Shown: positions 6,174 to 7,218 of the stretch, in pieces | How the letters are laid out: each line of letters starts with the position of its first letter | How positions within the stretch are numbered: position 1 is the stretch's first letter | Assembly (NCBI GenBank): GCA_002317225.1 | Contig: DCIW01000218.1 | Coordinates: 1 to 7,218, forward strand | Direction of reading: 5' to 3' | Origin: Prevotellaceae bacterium UBA1716 | GTDB taxonomy: Bacteria > Bacteroidota > Bacteroidia > Bacteroidales > Bacteroidaceae | DNA: 7,218 bases | The notes under the pieces: generated by a model | What the model was told of the DNA's origin: nothing | Database searches by the model: none | Seen by the model: only the letters and a program-made list of their open reading frames with translations | Program-made: the position numbers and the translations under genes

Positions 6174-7218
6174 TTTTCAAATTAATTTTAATCTTACCTT
6201 CTTCAAGCGAAGCCACAATTGTGTCTCCAGCCTTTACCTCTTCTTCCACAATCATCTCGCTGATTGCATCTTCGAGATTGCTCTGAATGCTTCGGCGAAG
6301 TGGTCGTGCACCATACTGCTTGTCGTAGCCCTTCTCAGCAATGTACTTCTTTGCATCATCAGAGATTTCAAGGTGGTATCCGAGTGCTTCAACACGCTTG
6401 TAGAGTCCTTGAAGTTCCAAATCGATAATCTGCAAAATTGATGCCAACTCGAGTTGGTCGAATGTGATTATCTCATCAACACGGTTGAGGAACTCAGGCG
6501 AGAACTGCTTATTGAGCGCTTTCTGAATAACGCTACGACCCACTTCCTGGTCATTCAAGTCAATCATGGAAGCAAAACCAACTCCTCGACCAAACTCCTT
6601 CAACTGTCGTGTACCAACGTTGGAAGTCATGATAATCACTGTGTTGCGGAAATCGACTGTTCTACCGAGAGTGTCAGTCAAACGACCATCGTCCATCACC
6701 TGCAACAAGATATTATACACATCCTGATGACCTTTCTCAATTTCATCAAGAAGAACGATTGAGTAAGGCTTGCGGCGAACCTTTTCGGTGAGCATACCGC
6801 CTTCTTCGTAACCCACATATCCAGGAGGCGCACCAACGAGTCGGCTGACCGTATGCTTCTCCATATATTCGCTCATATCAATACGAATGAGTGCATCTGC
6901 CGAACCAAACATGTACTCTGCAAGTTTCTTTGCAAGGTAAGTCTTACCCACACCCGTTGGACCAAGGAACATGAATGTACCGATAGGACGATTAGGGTCC
7001 TGAAGGCCGCAACGACTTCGTTGAATGGCACTTACAAGTTTGTCGATAGCATTATCTTGAGCAATAACCGCATTCTTAAGTTCTTGACGCATTCCCTTCA
7101 TGCGTATGCCTTCTGCTTGAGCCATACGAGTAACAGGGATTCCAGTCATCATCGAAACCGTTTCTGCCACCTTGTCAGCACTGACAGTTTGTCGGTTGTC
7201 AACAAGCTTTTCTTCCCA
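6166..7218 (-). CDS. clpC: ClpC-type Hsp100 AAA+ unfoldase, C-terminal part (cut by window edge)
   Basis: The last 350 residues of a two-ring AAA+ unfoldase are present; the N-terminal Clp_N domain and first ATPase module lie beyond the right edge. The frame is open to base 7218 and begins WEEKLVDNRQTVSADKVAETV. Visible residue numbers: Walker A GPTGVGKT (86-93), pore loop GYVGYEEGG (133-141), Walker B VLLDEIEK (Asp158-Glu159), sensor-1 Asn200, a VGF tripeptide in FGRGVGFAS (213-215) where ClpP-docking loops occur, arginine finger in FLNRVDE (Arg246), and sensor-2 YGARPLRR (302-309, Arg305). These belong to the second AAA+ module and its small C-terminal lid. The VGF loop supports ClpC, which feeds ClpP, over ClpB, a disaggregase lacking that loop. 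The D2 entry motif reads VIAQD where VIGQD is usual. No start codon is visible; the GTG at 7170 is internal. htpG overlaps the 3' end by 8 bases. ClpC versus another ClpA/ClpC-like subunit cannot be settled without the N-terminus. Confidence 0.9.
   Translation of the reverse strand, partial: WEEKLVDNRQTVSADKVAETVSMMTGIPVTRMAQAEGIRMKGMRQELKNAVIAQDNAIDKLVSAIQRSRCGLQDPNRPIGTFMFLGPTGVGKTYLAKKLAEYMFGSADALIRIDMSEYMEKHTVSRLVGAPPGYVGYEEGGMLTEKVRRKPYSIVLLDEIEKGHQDVYNILLQVMDDGRLTDTLGRTVDFRNTVIIMTSNVGTRQLKEFGRGVGFASMIDLNDQEVGRSVIQKALNKQFSPEFLNRVDEIITFDQLELASILQIIDLELQGLYKRVEALGYHLEISDDAKKYIAEKGYDKQYGARPLRRSIQSNLEDAISEMIVEEEVKAGDTIVASLEEGKIKINLKNG

Noticed and set aside
6178..6207. Possible htpG promoter (CTTG, 18 bases, TTAATTTG) at the end of clpC
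   Set aside because: It has one mismatch in each box, spacing outside the 19-21 range, and transcription would start at the ATG itself. The overlap with clpC explains expression better.
7168..7170. GTG at 7170 as the start of the ClpC-like gene
   Set aside because: The frame is open to the window edge, and the upstream residues WEEKLVDNRQTVSADK continue the ClpC sequence, so the GTG is an internal valine.
1..7218. Search for CRISPR arrays, insertion sequences, tRNA/rRNA genes, or a novel defence system built around the helicase-nuclease
   Set aside because: No spaced repeats, transposase motifs, terminal inverted repeats or RNA gene signatures were seen. The helicase-nuclease with its AddB-like partner fits housekeeping AddAB recombination repair rather than an island-borne defence cassette.

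Overview
The window looks like ordinary chromosomal DNA from a member of the Bacteroidetes, most likely order Bacteroidales (Prevotella/Bacteroides-like). Three things point there: the wording of the HtpG, ClpC and AddA-type proteins; a promoter of the TTTG-N19-TAnnTTTG type typical of this phylum; and start codons of htpG and addA preceded by A/T-rich sequence without a Shine-Dalgarno motif. The organism call rests on remembered family resemblance, not on a database search.

All four protein genes lie on the minus strand and read from high to low coordinates. From the right edge: the C-terminal 350 residues of a ClpC-type Hsp100 unfoldase (7218 to 6166) overlap by 8 bases with a complete htpG (6173 to 4317, bacterial Hsp90). 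A GC-rich hairpin with a U-tract (4280-4247) ends that chaperone unit. After a short A/T-rich spacer carrying a tandem 10-bp repeat and a clear Bacteroidetes promoter comes a second unit. It holds a full-length AddA/RecB-type helicase-nuclease (ATG at 4131, stop at 844) and, overlapping it by ATGA, the first 282 residues of its AddB-type partner (847 to the left edge).

The window therefore contains two independent functional pairs: proteostasis (Hsp100 plus Hsp90, translationally linked) and double-strand-break end processing (AddA plus AddB, translationally linked). The only non-coding stretch, 4132-4316, is under 200 bases and is largely accounted for by terminator, repeat, promoter and 5' leader.

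I see no mobile element, CRISPR array, tRNA/rRNA or obviously new system. The points worth a second look are local: a near-perfect Shine-Dalgarno sequence at the addB start in a lineage that normally avoids it, an HtpG apparently lacking the charged C-terminal insert I remember from Bacteroides homologues, an AddB N-terminus without a P-loop, and the tandem repeat upstream of the addA promoter.
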